Below are positions 17,976 to 26,628 of a stretch of 64,000 nucleotides of DNA, in pieces. Position numbers and translations under genes: made by a program. The stretch covers positions 62,001-126,000 of the forward strand of contig NZ_SBKP01000004.1 in NCBI RefSeq assembly GCF_004122115.1, read 5' to 3'. Each line of letters starts with the position of its first letter. The first letter of the stretch is position 1. The stretch comes from Sphingobium fluviale. GTDB lineage: Bacteria; Pseudomonadota; Alphaproteobacteria; Sphingomonadales; Sphingomonadaceae. The notes under the pieces were generated by a model that had not been told where the DNA came from, did no database searches, and saw only the letters and a list, made by a program, of their open reading frames with translations.

Positions 17976-19234
17976 ACAGCCCGACCAACAAAGATTCTGG
18001 GATGGTGAACGGTCCGAAAATCGCCATTACCGGCGGGCTGCTCGCTGATCCCGCGCAGGATGCGCCGATCCACGGCACGCTGCTGATCGCGGGTGACGCC
18101 ATCCTTGCCAGCGGCACGGTCGATGTGCCGTCTGACGCGGAAATTGTCGATGCGACCGGCCTTGTCGTCGCGCCCGGCCTTGTGGACCTCGGCGTGTTCA
18201 AGACCGACAAGCCCGCCTTCCATTTCGGCGGCATCACCCGCGCCGCGCTGATGCCCGATCAGTCCTCGCCGCTGGACGACGTTGGCCTCATCCGCGAGGC
18301 GACGCGCAAGGGCAAGCCCGATTTCTGGGTCCACCCGATTGTGGCGGCAACCAAGCGGCTGGAAGGCGCGGAGCTGGCGGAAATCGGCCTGTGTCGGGTC
18401 GCGGGGGCCAAGGCGGTGGGCACCGGGCGCAGTTGGATCGCGGATTCGGGCGTGATGCACCGGGTACTGAGCTATGCGAGCGGGCTGGGCCTCACGGTCA
18501 TTTCCCATGCCGAGGACGCCGGGCTGGCGGGCCGGGCGGTGGCGACCAATGGCGAGACGGCGACGCGGCTGGGGCTGGCGGCGGCACCCGCCTGTGCCGA
18601 GGCGATGGCGATCGCGCGCGATATCGCGCTGGTGCGCGAGACCGGCGCGGCGATCCATTTCCGGCTGGTAACGACCAAGGCAGGGTTCGACCTTATTCGC
18701 GCCGCAAAGCGGGAAGGCCTGCGCGTCACCTGCGGCATATCGCCCGCGCACCTGTTCCTCGCCGACAATGCAGTGTCGGACTATCGCACCTTCGCGCGCC
18801 TCTCTCCGCCGTTGCGCTCAGAGGATGATCGCAAGGCCGCTCTGGCGGCGGTGGCGGACGGCACGATAGACGTCATCACCTCCAGCCACGATCCGCGCGG
18901 GCCGGAGGACAAGCGCCTGCCCTTTGCCGATGCCGCGCCGGGCGTTGCGGGAGCCGAAACTTTGCTCGCGCTCTCGCTCAATCTGGTGCGGGACGGCGTG
19001 ATCGGCATTACCGGCCTGATGCGGCTGCTCTCCGCCAACCCCGCGCGGATTTTGGGCGTGAACGCGGGCAGTTTCTCAGGCGGAAGCCCGGCAGACGTCA
19101 TCCTCGTCGATCCCGATACGCCGTGGATCGTCGACAGCAACCGCATGGCGGCGGCGGCGGGCAACACCCCGTTTGACAAGCTGCCGGTGCAGGGCCGGGT
19201 CAGGCGCGTGATGAAGGGCGGCGTCTTTTACTAG
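17972..19234 (+). CDS. pyrC': Dihydroorotase-like protein PyrC' (probably non-catalytic)
   Basis: Amidohydrolase-fold protein of 420 residues resembling class I dihydroorotase. The TTG start is chosen because it overlaps the pyrB stop (TTGA) and has GGAGGGG 5 bases upstream; GTG 17966 and ATG 18002 are alternatives. The metal-binding HxH after PGxxD is replaced ([12 protein letters not shown]), the later HICHVST-type histidine segment reads IHFRLVTT, and the ATDHAPH aspartate region reads ITSSHDPRG; only SHAEDAG is kept. It should therefore lack dihydroorotase activity and act as a structural partner of PyrB, with an active enzyme encoded elsewhere. Confidence 0.88.
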   Translation: MNSPTNKDSGMVNGPKIAITGGLLADPAQDAPIHGTLLIAGDAILASGTVDVPSDAEIVDATGLVVAPGLVDLGVFKTDKPAFHFGGITRAALMPDQSSPLDDVGLIREATRKGKPDFWVHPIVAATKRLEGAELAEIGLCRVAGAKAVGTGRSWIADSGVMHRVLSYASGLGLTVISHAEDAGLAGRAVATNGETATRLGLAAAPACAEAMAIARDIALVRETGAAIHFRLVTTKAGFDLIRAAKREGLRVTCGISPAHLFLADNAVSDYRTFARLSPPLRSEDDRKAALAAVADGTIDVITSSHDPRGPEDKRLPFADAAPGVAGAETLLALSLNLVRDGVIGITGLMRLLSANPARILGVNAGSFSGGSPADVILVDPDTPWIVDSNRMAAAAGNTPFDKLPVQGRVRRVMKGGVFY

Positions 19235-19336
19235 AGCATCGTGCCAAAAAGTGGGAACCGGTTTTTGGCAAAAAACGATGCGACAGCAAAAAGTTAGAGC
19301 GCGCATCTTGCGTCAGATTTAACGCAGCGCGCTCTA
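19233..19336. repeat. Alphaproteobacterial intergenic palindromic element
   Basis: Directly after the pyrC' stop are two nested inverted repeats: GCATCGT/ACGATGC flanking GCCAAAAA/TTTTTGGC (19236-19281), and TAGAGCGCG/CGCGCTCTA (19295-19303 and 19328-19336). This mosaic resembles a dispersed palindrome common in alphaproteobacterial genomes (from memory). It may also terminate pyrB-pyrC'. Confidence 0.75.
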
Positions 19337-19361
19337 GGGGCTAGGGGCTAGGGGCTAGGGG
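19334..19361. repeat. Tandem heptamer, four copies of CTAGGGG
   Basis: Four exact head-to-tail CTAGGGG units follow the palindromic element; a fifth copy is degenerate (CTGTGGGG). Copy number is probably unstable by slippage. No function is suggested. Confidence 0.85.
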
Positions 19362-19409
19362 CTGTGGGGATTTCAGCCCATATGGGCCTGCATGCGCCTG
19401 AAATGAGAG

Positions 19410-19441
19410 GGGCCGCCAGCGCACTCAAGCACTGACGGCCC
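19410..19441 (-). terminator. Hairpin downstream of the small ORF
   Basis: Arms 19410-19419 and 19432-19441 pair over 10 bases with one mismatch (a G-U pair in one strand's RNA) around a 12-base loop. On the minus strand it would follow the 18-codon ORF by about 140 bases and could end that transcript; no T-run follows, so this is tentative. Confidence 0.35.
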
Positions 19442-19579
19442 ATCATGACATGGTCAGCGGTCGGAAGGCTGACCTGATCGGGAAATGAAAACCGCGCTTT
19501 CCTGAGTGAAACCCCGCATCACGCTCATGTCATCCGCGCGATGAAGGGGGGCAATCAGGACGCGGCGCTGTATCGCCGC

Positions 19580-19636
19580 CTAGCTGCGCATCCCCCGAAC
19601 GGACTTGTCCGACCCTCTTGCTGAACCATGAGACAT
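19580..19636 (-). CDS. Possible 18-residue peptide with extreme Shine-Dalgarno
   Basis: The short frame MSHGSARGSDKSVRGMRS starts seven bases after a perfect AGGAGG that is part of a 14-base exact complement of the 16S rRNA 3' end. Spacing is ideal for initiation. The peptide is basic and Ser/Gly-rich, with no membrane segment. It overlaps another open minus-strand frame (84 codons from 19809), which has no good ribosome site. I do not recognise the peptide. It could be a real small gene, a leader peptide, or part of a regulatory RNA. Confidence 0.4.
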   Translation of the reverse strand: MSHGSARGSDKSVRGMRS

Positions 19637-19637
19637 C

Positions 19638-19651
19638 GGATCACCTCCTTT
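19638..19651 (-). promoter_or_regulatory. Perfect 14-base Shine-Dalgarno (16S 3'-end complement)
   Basis: The plus strand reads GGATCACCTCCTTT, identical to the universal 16S rRNA 3' end; the minus strand is therefore a 14-base perfect Shine-Dalgarno. One G separates it from the ATG of the small frame at 19636. Such length is very unusual for ordinary genes. Confidence 0.7.
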
Positions 19652-19816
19652 CGCGCTGTTGAAGCCTGCGTAACCGGGGCATTGTCAGACCAGACGCTTA
19701 AAAAACCACCGGCCACAGCTGCACTGTGAGTCATATTGGCGGTGCGATCAAGGCTTGTAATTTTCTTTTTTCGAATCATACTCCGCGCTTCGCCTTTCAT
19801 CTGGCGCACACCGCGT

Positions 19817-20368
19817 TCACCCCCGGCAATCCTCGATCACCCGCGCCACTTCGGCCCAGGCTGGCACAGCTATAGGCTGCGCGCCGGGCGCCTCCACGGC
19901 AAAGCGGCCTCGGCTGAAGATCATGCGGTCAAACACGCCATCCACGGCCGCGCGGGTAGCAACGGCAAGGCTGGTTGCTGCGCCCGGCGCGCCGCCGGGC
20001 AGCACCGGCCATTGCGCATCGCCCGATGTGGTGCGGATCGTCATCTGCCCGATAATCAGTTCGGCAGGCGCGGCGGAGGCGCGCGAGACGGAAATGCGAT
20101 GTGTCGCTACGTCGCACCGGAGGATAAGCTGCGCGGGCTGGCCCGGCGCGCCGAAGCTGGCGAGCGATCCACCGTCAACCGCGCGATAGCTCCAGTCTCC
20201 CGCCGCGACCGGCCATTCGCGCCAGTCCGCAGAGAGCGGCACGGCTATCGGGGCGGGTGGTGGTGGTGGCGGTGGCAGCGGCTGAGGCGTTGGCTTGGGG
20301 CCGCAACTGGCGAGAATAAGCGCGCCTCCGAGGATGCAGGCGAGGCGAAGCGGGCTGGATATAGTCAT
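19817..20368 (-). CDS. Putative lipoprotein of unknown function
   Basis: Protein of 183 residues beginning MTISSPLRLACILGG, with a lipobox LILASC (cysteine near residue 22) and then a Pro-rich linker (PTPQPLPPPPPPPAP) leading to a globular part. The linker suggests that the domain stands off the membrane. The chosen ATG opens the signal peptide; a longer frame upstream has no signal character. It is the last of three minus-strand genes after uvrB. I do not recognise a family. Confidence 0.7.
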   Translation of the reverse strand: MTISSPLRLACILGGALILASCGPKPTPQPLPPPPPPPAPIAVPLSADWREWPVAAGDWSYRAVDGGSLASFGAPGQPAQLILRCDVATHRISVSRASAAPAELIIGQMTIRTTSGDAQWPVLPGGAPGAATSLAVATRAAVDGVFDRMIFSRGRFAVEAPGAQPIAVPAWAEVARVIEDCRG

Positions 20369-20423
20369 CCCGCCCCTTATGACCGCGCAGGCTGCCCGGC
20401 TCAAGGGCCGCGCTGCGATCCGG

Positions 20424-20702
20424 TCATGCCCAGCGGCGGATGATGCTCTGCTGCATCTCCTCGGCGGTCTTCAGCACCGAGAGATTGGCGTCATAGGTGA
20501 GCTTGGCGGTGAGCTGCTCGATCATCTCGCTGGCGATATCGATGTCAGCCGCTGCCTGACGCGGCGCGGGGGTTACGCCGCCTTGCGGAGCGGAGTCTGG
20601 CGCGGGCGGATTTGCGCTTGCACGCGCCACGCGCGCTGCGCTTGCGTCAAAGCGGGAGAGGCTGGACTGTATGCCCGACAAGGAAATGCCGATCGCCTGC
20701 AT
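20424..20702 (-). CDS. Mini flagellar rod/hook-like protein
   Basis: Protein of 92 residues whose two ends look like flagellar rod or hook proteins (FlgB/C/G/E type): an N-terminal helix MQAIGISLSGIQSSLSRFDASAARVARASAN, a short Pro-rich linker, and a C-terminal helix DIASEMIEQLTAKLTYDANLSVLKTAEEMQQS like the conserved C-terminus of that family. The large middle domain is missing. No other flagellar gene is in the window. It might be a domesticated remnant or a small structural protein. Start at the ATG before AIGISLSG. Confidence 0.65.
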   Translation of the reverse strand: MQAIGISLSGIQSSLSRFDASAARVARASANPPAPDSAPQGGVTPAPRQAAADIDIASEMIEQLTAKLTYDANLSVLKTAEEMQQSIIRRWA

Positions 20703-20789
20703 GCCGAAAATCCTCCACGCCGATTGCACCCCATGCCACGGCGCGGATTAAGCGCGGGTGGCGAGATGTGGTTAGCGGGGGATCAAGTA

Positions 20790-22964
20790 TCAGAATTTGC
20801 GCTGCGTCTTGCCGAAGCGCAATTTGCGCGTGCCCGGCTTGCCTTCGGTCGCGCGGCCGCGGGGGGTGGTGCGTTGCTCCGACGGCGGCAGGCCCAGCTC
20901 CGCCGCTTCGAGCTGCTTGATCTCGTCGCGCAGGCGGGCGGCTTCCTCGAACTCCAGATCGGCGGCGGCGGCGCGCATTTTCTTTTCGAGATCCTCGATA
21001 TGGCTGCGCAGATTGTGGCCGACGAGGTGCGGGGTGTTCTCATCGATCTCGACGACGACTCCATCGCGGCTGGCGACATCGCCCACGATATCGCTGATGT
21101 TGCGCTTGATGGTGGTGGGCGTGATGCCGTGCGCATCATTATAGGCGCGCTGCTTCTCGCGCCTGCGCCCCGTCTCGGCCAATGCGCGCTCCATGCTGCC
21201 CGTCACACGATCCGCATAGAGGATGACCCGCCCGTCGACATTGCGCGCGGCGCGGCCGATAGTCTGAATCAAGGACGTTTCAGAGCGCAGAAAGCCCTCC
21301 TTGTCCGCATCCAATATGCCGACGAGGCCACATTCGGGGATGTCCAGCCCCTCGCGCAGCAGGTTGATGCCCACCAGCACGTCATAAACGCCGAGCCGCA
21401 GATCGCGGATCAGCTCGATGCGCTCCAGAGTCTCCACATCGGAGTGCATATAGCGCACCTTCACGCCCGCTTCGTGCATGAACTCGGTCAAATCCTCGGC
21501 CATGCGCTTGGTCAGCGTGGTGATGAGCGTGCGATAGCCCTTCGCCGCCGTCAGCTTCGCCTCGTGGATCATGTCCTGCACCTGATCCTCGACCGGCCTG
21601 ATCTCCACCGGCGGGTCGATGAGGCCGGTCGGGCGGATCACCTGCTCGGCAAAGACGCCGCCGGTGCGCTCCAGCTCCCAGCCACCCGGCGTGGCGGAGA
21701 CGGAGATGGTCTGGGGGCGCATCGCGTCCCACTCGTTGAAGCGCAAGGGCCGGTTGTCGATGCAGCTCGGCAGGCGGAAGCCATATTCCGCCAGCGTTGT
21801 CTTGCGCTTGTGGTCGCCGCGCGCCATCGCGCCCAGCTGCGGGATCGTCTGGTGGCTTTCATCGACAAACAGGATCGCGTTTTCGGGCAGATATTCGAAC
21901 AAGGTCGGTGGCGGCTCGCCCGGCATGCGGCCGGTGAGGAAGCGGGAGTAATTCTCGATCCCCGCGCAGCTTCCGGTTGCGGCGATCATCTCCAGATCGA
22001 AGTTGGTCCGCTGCTCCAGCCGCTGCGCCTCCAGCAGCTTGTTCTGTGCGTTCAGATCGGCGAGGCGCACGGCCAGCTCGGCGCGGATGCTGTCCATCGC
22101 CTGCTTCAGCGTGGGGCCGGGGGTTACGTGGTGGCTGTTGGGATAGATGGTGATATAATCGAGCTTGGCAGAGGCCTTTCCGGTCAGCGGATCGAACTCG
22201 GAAATTTCCTCGATCTCGTCACCGAAGAAGCTGATCCGCCACGCATTATCCTCATAATGCGAAGGGAACACCTCCAGATTGTCACCCCGCACCCGGAAGG
22301 TGCCGCGCACGAACGCGGCGTCGTTGCGCTTATACTGCATGGCGACGAGCTTGCGGATGATCTCGCGCTGGTCCTCCACCTGGCCCTTCTTCAGCGCGCA
22401 GGTCATCGCCGCATAGGTTTCGACCGAACCGATGCCATAGAGGCAGGAGACGGAGGCGACGATCAGCACATCGTCCCGCTCCAGCAGCGCACGCGTGGCC
22501 GAGTGGCGCATCCGGTCGATCGCCTCATTTACGCTGCTCTCCTTCTCGATATAGGTGTCAGAGCGCGGCACATAGGCTTCGGGCTGGTAATAGTCGTAAT
22601 AAGAGACGAAATATTCGACCGCGTTGTCCGGGAAGAAGCTCTTGAACTCGCCATAAAGCTGCGCGGCGAGAATCTTGTTGGGCGCGAGGACGAGGGCAGG
22701 GCGCTGCACCGCCTCTATCACCTTCGCCATCGTGAAGGTCTTGCCAGAGCCGGTAACGCCCAGCAGCACCTGATCTTTCTCGCCAGCAACCGCTGCCTCG
22801 ACCAGTTCCTCTATCGCGCGGGGCTGATCGCCCGCAGGTTCATAATCCGACACGATGCGAAACAGCTTGCCGCCGTCTACCTTGTCCGGCCGCGCCGGGC
22901 GGTGGGGAACGAAGGTTACGCCCGTTTCCGGCTCGTCGAGATTGGTGCGGATCATGATGCTCAT
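20790..22964 (-). CDS. uvrB: Excinuclease ABC subunit B
   Basis: Damage-recognition helicase of nucleotide excision repair. Walker A GVTGSGKT near residue 50, the beta-hairpin [12 protein letters not shown], helicase motifs including [12 protein letters not shown], and a C-terminal UVR domain ([27 protein letters not shown]) that contacts UvrA/UvrC. The ATG at 22964 (MSIMIRTN) gives 724 residues; ATG 22955 is an alternative. Longer frames upstream run across the divergent DAHP synthase promoter. Confidence 0.96.
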   Translation of the reverse strand: MSIMIRTNLDEPETGVTFVPHRPARPDKVDGGKLFRIVSDYEPAGDQPRAIEELVEAAVAGEKDQVLLGVTGSGKTFTMAKVIEAVQRPALVLAPNKILAAQLYGEFKSFFPDNAVEYFVSYYDYYQPEAYVPRSDTYIEKESSVNEAIDRMRHSATRALLERDDVLIVASVSCLYGIGSVETYAAMTCALKKGQVEDQREIIRKLVAMQYKRNDAAFVRGTFRVRGDNLEVFPSHYEDNAWRISFFGDEIEEISEFDPLTGKASAKLDYITIYPNSHHVTPGPTLKQAMDSIRAELAVRLADLNAQNKLLEAQRLEQRTNFDLEMIAATGSCAGIENYSRFLTGRMPGEPPPTLFEYLPENAILFVDESHQTIPQLGAMARGDHKRKTTLAEYGFRLPSCIDNRPLRFNEWDAMRPQTISVSATPGGWELERTGGVFAEQVIRPTGLIDPPVEIRPVEDQVQDMIHEAKLTAAKGYRTLITTLTKRMAEDLTEFMHEAGVKVRYMHSDVETLERIELIRDLRLGVYDVLVGINLLREGLDIPECGLVGILDADKEGFLRSETSLIQTIGRAARNVDGRVILYADRVTGSMERALAETGRRREKQRAYNDAHGITPTTIKRNISDIVGDVASRDGVVVEIDENTPHLVGHNLRSHIEDLEKKMRAAAADLEFEEAARLRDEIKQLEAAELGLPPSEQRTTPRGRATEGKPGTRKLRFGKTQRKF

Positions 22965-23094
22965 GACACGAGATATGGAGCCGGGGTGCGCCGCGCGCAA
23001 TGGTGTGTGAGACGCTAACCCTTGCCTCAAGGCTGCCAAATCCCCATAGGGCATGGTATATGAGTCTGAGCAGGACGTTTTGGGAGCAAATGAC

Positions 23095-24471
23095 GTGGTA
23101 GTGGCAAACTGGGCGCCCGATAGCTGGCGCGGCCATGAAGGGCTGCAAATGCCCACCTATAATGATGCGGCGGCGCTGGGCGCGGCGGAAAAGCAGCTTT
23201 CGAGCTATCCCCCGCTGGTGTTCGCGGGCGAATCGCGCGCGCTGATGGCGGACCTTGCGGCGGCGCAGCGGGGCGAGGCGTTCCTGCTGCAGGGCGGCGA
23301 TTGCGCCGAGAGCTTTGCCGAGTTCCACCCCAACAATATTCGCGACACCTTCCGTGTGCTGCTGCAGATGGCGGTGGTGCTGACCTTCGCCTCCAAGCTG
23401 CCGATCGTGAAGGTAGGGCGCATGGCGGGCCAGTTCGCCAAGCCGCGCTCCGCAGGCACCGAGGTAATCGGCGGGGTGGAGCTGCCCAGCTATCGCGGCG
23501 ACATCATCAACGACATCGCCTTCACGCCGGAGAGCCGCGAGCCGGATCCGCAGCGCATGGTGCAGGCCTATAACCAGTCCGCCGCCACGCTCAATCTGCT
23601 GCGCGCGTTCGCACAGGGCGGCTATGCCAACCTGCATCAGGTGCATCGCTGGACGCTCGATTATATGGGCCGCAGCCCATGGGCCAAGAAATTCGCGCAG
23701 ATGGCCGACCGGATCGGCGAGGCGCTCGATTTCATGAAGGCGTGCGGCATCGATGCCGACACCGTGCCGCAGCTCAATGGCACCAGCTTCTATACCAGCC
23801 ATGAGGCGCTGCTCCTCCCCTATGAGCAGGCGCTGACTCGGCAGGACAGCCTCACCGGCGGCTGGTATGACACCTCCGCGCACATGCTGTGGATTGGCGA
23901 TCGCACCCGCTTCGAAGGCTCGGCGCATGTCGAGTATCTGCGCGGCATCGGCAACCCCATCGGCATGAAATGTGGGCCGAGCCTGGAGCCGGATGCTCTC
24001 ATCCGCCTGCTCGATGTGCTGAACCCGGACCGCAAGGAAGGCCGCATCACGCTCATCACTCGCTATGGGCATGACAAAATCGAGGCGGGCCTGCCCAAGC
24101 TGGTGCGCGCGGTGATGAGGGAGGGCCACCCGGTTCTGTGGTCATGCGACCCGATGCACGGCAACGTCATCAAGGCGGCCAATGGCTATAAGACGCGCCC
24201 GTTCGAGCGGATATTGGCCGAAGTGCGCGGCTTCTTCGCCGTGCACCGGGCCGAAGGAAGCTTCGGCGGCGGCATCCATGCCGAAATGACCGGCCAGAAC
24301 GTGACCGAATGTACCGGCGGCGCGATCGCGATTACCGACGAGGGGCTGGCGGATCGCTATCACACCCATTGCGACCCGCGCCTCAACGCAGCGCAGTCGC
24401 TGGAGCTGGCGTTCCTGCTCGCCGAGATGCTGAACGACGAGCTCGCGGAGCGGCGCAAGGCCGCGGCGTAA
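23095..24471 (+). CDS. aroG: Class II 3-deoxy-7-phosphoheptulonate synthase
   Basis: First enzyme of the shikimate pathway, joining phosphoenolpyruvate and erythrose 4-phosphate. It is the plant-like class II type: [46 protein letters not shown] and [17 protein letters not shown] 23095 has GGGAG 8 bases upstream and begins just before the conserved NWxPDSW, giving 458 residues; the ATG at 23053 would add 14 unlikely residues. Divergent from uvrB. The symbol is a convention; class II genes are also called aroF or aroH. Confidence 0.93.
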   Translation: MVVANWAPDSWRGHEGLQMPTYNDAAALGAAEKQLSSYPPLVFAGESRALMADLAAAQRGEAFLLQGGDCAESFAEFHPNNIRDTFRVLLQMAVVLTFASKLPIVKVGRMAGQFAKPRSAGTEVIGGVELPSYRGDIINDIAFTPESREPDPQRMVQAYNQSAATLNLLRAFAQGGYANLHQVHRWTLDYMGRSPWAKKFAQMADRIGEALDFMKACGIDADTVPQLNGTSFYTSHEALLLPYEQALTRQDSLTGGWYDTSAHMLWIGDRTRFEGSAHVEYLRGIGNPIGMKCGPSLEPDALIRLLDVLNPDRKEGRITLITRYGHDKIEAGLPKLVRAVMREGHPVLWSCDPMHGNVIKAANGYKTRPFERILAEVRGFFAVHRAEGSFGGGIHAEMTGQNVTECTGGAIAITDEGLADRYHTHCDPRLNAAQSLELAFLLAEMLNDELAERRKAAA

Positions 24472-24533
24472 TTCGCTTGATTTGGCGGGGCGGCCGCGTT
24501 AGGTGGCCGCTCTCGCTGACGCATATGCAGCGC

Positions 24534-24608
24534 GGCCCCTTCGTCTAGCGGTCAGGACGCGGCCCTCTCACGGCTGAAACACGGGTTCGATTCCCGTAGG
24601 GGTCACCA
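24534..24608 (+). tRNA. tRNA-Glu (anticodon CTC)
   Basis: A 75-base cloverleaf with acceptor stem GGCCCCT/AGGGGTC, D arm containing CTAGCGGTCAGGA, anticodon stem-loop CGGCC-CTCTCAC-GGCTG (anticodon CTC, reading GAG), T arm ACGGG-TTCGATT-CCCGT and an encoded CCA end at 24606-24608. The accessory catabolic region begins just after it; no integrase gene or repeated tRNA 3' end was noticed. Confidence 0.95.
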
Positions 24609-24933
24609 GCCAAGCGATTTATCGAAAGCTGGGCGGTTCCACGATCTATTGCTCAATCGCTTCCGCTGCCTAGACAGTGCGCATACTTTTACCGCGCAAC
24701 CACAAATAACGCTCTGAATTCAGAATCGTCGGCACTAGCTGGGCTGCTGAGGATACCCCGGCCTTGTGATAAGCTTGTTGGCGACAAGTCAACACGGTGC
24801 CGGGCATTGTCATTGGGGTGCGATGGCCCAGCTTGTCGCCTGCAGCATCCATCTGCGTAACAATCTGGCAGCCCTTCAACCATTGTGCAGCCGGTTCGAT
24901 GTCGAGAAAGAGGCTCTCAACGCATAGAACGCC
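24609..24933. other. Non-coding stretch after tRNA-Glu
   Basis: No supported gene. A 100-codon minus-strand frame (24670-24972) exists but has no family likeness and crosses the pseudogene; base composition is more mixed than in the housekeeping region. Probably decayed DNA at the island border. Confidence 0.5.
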
Positions 24934-25101
24934 ATGGGGCTTTGGGCACTTGAGACGATGATCAAGCGTCACGGCGGCACGTTTGCGTTAGGCTGCGGCC
25001 CCGGCCTCGCCGACTGCTGCCTCATCCCCCAGATCGCCTCGGCGCACCTGTTCAAGGTCGGCATCTCCCCCCCCCTGTCCCCGCATTACTGTCATCGATA
25101 A
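24934..25101 (+). pseudogene. Remnant of maleylacetoacetate isomerase / zeta-class GST
   Basis: The frame encodes GLWALETMIKRHGG, then ADCCLIPQIASAHLFKVGIS, matching the C-terminal part of zeta-class glutathione transferases (family form: TLADCCLVPQ...NARRF). It is stopped upstream by an in-frame TAG and ends after about 55 codons in unrelated sequence. Only this fragment of a gene normally over 200 codons long remains. A functional copy elsewhere would normally serve tyrosine degradation. Recognised by eye; fairly sure of the family. Confidence 0.65.
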
Positions 25102-25276
25102 ACACTGTGCCACTTTTGCCCATTCCTCCGCACACAACCGCAAAATCAAACCGACGGGGATATATAAGGGCAGACATAAGAGGGCTTCAAAAGCAAGCTA
25201 CGCACAAATGGGTTCTTGGCCCTACTCATCCGCCCGCTCCAGATTCCAATTGACGCAAACTGCGTGCGCCGTCATT

Positions 25277-25298
25277 GTTAGTCATGTAATTAACTAAC
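25277..25298. promoter_or_regulatory. Inverted repeat before the thiolase operon
   Basis: GTTAGT (25277-25282) and ACTAAC (25293-25298) are perfect inverted arms around an AT-rich 10-base spacer, 54 bases before the start codon. It overlaps a weak possible promoter (TTGACG at 25250). A possible operator; it only loosely resembles the shared 13-mer near 35923 and 40846. Confidence 0.4.
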
Positions 25299-25351
25299 TC
25301 TTAAGGTGCGGCCGGGCAACTCGCCGGTCCCGCCCTGAAAATGGACTCGCA

Positions 25352-26620
25352 ATGACGGAAGCGTATATTATTGATGCGGTGCGCACCCCGCGCGGCATCG
25401 GAAAAATCGGGAAGGGTGCGCTTGCGCATCTTCACCCTCAGCAACTGACTGCGGTGGTCCTGCGTGCAATTGCCAGCCGCAATTCTCTCGATACGGGCAC
25501 CGTAGATGACATCATCTGGTCCACCTCAGCCCAGCGCGGCAAGCAGGGGGGCGATCTGGCCCGCATGGCCGCGCTGGATGCAGGGTTCGACATAAGTGCA
25601 TCCGGCGTGACGCTAGACCGCTTCTGCGGAGGCGGCATTACCAGCGTGGCGCTCGGCACCGCACAGATCATGAGCGGCATGGAGGAGTGCATCATCGCCG
25701 GCGGCACCGAGATGATGAGTTACACCTCCGAACGCGAGCGCACCGAGGTGGCGGGCGGGCTGGAGCCTACGCTCATGGGCGCCCAAAACCCTAGCCTCGA
25801 TCTACTCCATCCCCAGTCTCATCAGGGCATTTGCGCCGATGCGGTTGCGTCGTTGGAGGGCATCGGCCGGGCAGAACTGGATGCATGGGGCGCCGAAAGC
25901 CAGCGCCGGGCAGCCATCGCCATCGCGGAAGGCCGCTTCGCCAAGTCTCTGGTGCCGGTGTGCGACGATCAGGGCGCGGTGGTGCTGGACCGTGACGAAT
26001 ATCCGCGTCCCGGCACGACGGCCGAAGCACTGGGGCAGCTCAAACCGGCCTTCGCGGCGCTGGCAGACTGGGCCTATAACGAGCAGGGAGATAGCTTCCG
26101 CAAGCAGATCCTGCGCCGTTATCCCGATCTCGCGATAGAGCATGTTCATCATGCGGGGAACAGTTCAGGCGTGGTGGACGGCTCCGCCGCCATCCTGCTC
26201 GCGTCGCGAAGCTATGCCGAGCGGCACGGCCTTGCTCCCCGCGCCCGCATCCTTGCCACCGCCAATATGGGTGACGATCCGACGCTGATGTTGAACGCGC
26301 CCGTACCCGCCGCACGCAAGGTGCTCGAAAAGGCGAAGTTGCGCATCGAGGACATCGACCTTTGGGAGATCAATGAGGCGTTCGCTGTCGTGACGGAAAA
26401 GTTCATCCGCGCTCTTGGCCTCGACCGGGCGAAGGTCAATGTCAACGGCGGTTCGATAGCGCTCGGTCATCCAATAGGCGCGACAGGCGCAATTCTTATC
26501 GGCACTTTGGTCGACGAGCTGGAGCGAACCGGAAAGCGCTATGGCCTTGCCACAATGTGTGCGGCTGGAGGCATGGCACCAGCCATCATCATCGAACGTA
26601 TCGATCACTTCGTAGATTGA
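25352..26620 (+). CDS. Acetyl-CoA acetyltransferase / 3-ketoacyl-CoA thiolase
   Basis: Thiolase of 422 residues that cleaves 3-ketoacyl-CoA with free CoA. The nucleophile is Cys92 in DRFCGGGITSVALG; the His and second Cys are in GGSIALGHPIGATG and ATMCAAGGMAPA, with WEINEAFAVV also conserved. First gene of a three-gene run with two SDRs (8 and 18 bases apart). The order thiolase then 3-hydroxyacyl-CoA-type dehydrogenase suggests the final beta-oxidation steps of the catabolic island. Confidence 0.92.
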   Translation: MTEAYIIDAVRTPRGIGKIGKGALAHLHPQQLTAVVLRAIASRNSLDTGTVDDIIWSTSAQRGKQGGDLARMAALDAGFDISASGVTLDRFCGGGITSVALGTAQIMSGMEECIIAGGTEMMSYTSERERTEVAGGLEPTLMGAQNPSLDLLHPQSHQGICADAVASLEGIGRAELDAWGAESQRRAAIAIAEGRFAKSLVPVCDDQGAVVLDRDEYPRPGTTAEALGQLKPAFAALADWAYNEQGDSFRKQILRRYPDLAIEHVHHAGNSSGVVDGSAAILLASRSYAERHGLAPRARILATANMGDDPTLMLNAPVPAARKVLEKAKLRIEDIDLWEINEAFAVVTEKFIRALGLDRAKVNVNGGSIALGHPIGATGAILIGTLVDELERTGKRYGLATMCAAGGMAPAIIIERIDHFVD

Positions 26621-26628
26621 GGAAGACC

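Noticed and set aside
19334..19361. CTAGGGG repeats as a CRISPR array
   Set aside because: Units are 7 bases with no spacers; a simple tandem repeat.
20295..23018. 907-codon plus-strand frame opposite uvrB
   Set aside because: Antisense shadow of uvrB in GC-rich DNA; composition (Arg, His, Ala) and lack of domains argue against a gene.
22840..24129. 429-codon minus-strand frame opposite the DAHP synthase
   Set aside because: Shadow of a well-supported gene; no motif.
24534..24608. Integrative element inserted in the tRNA-Glu gene
   Set aside because: The tRNA is followed by no integrase and I found no second copy of its 3' end.
24670..24972. 100-codon minus-strand frame after tRNA-Glu
   Set aside because: No ribosome site, no family likeness, and it crosses the GST remnant.
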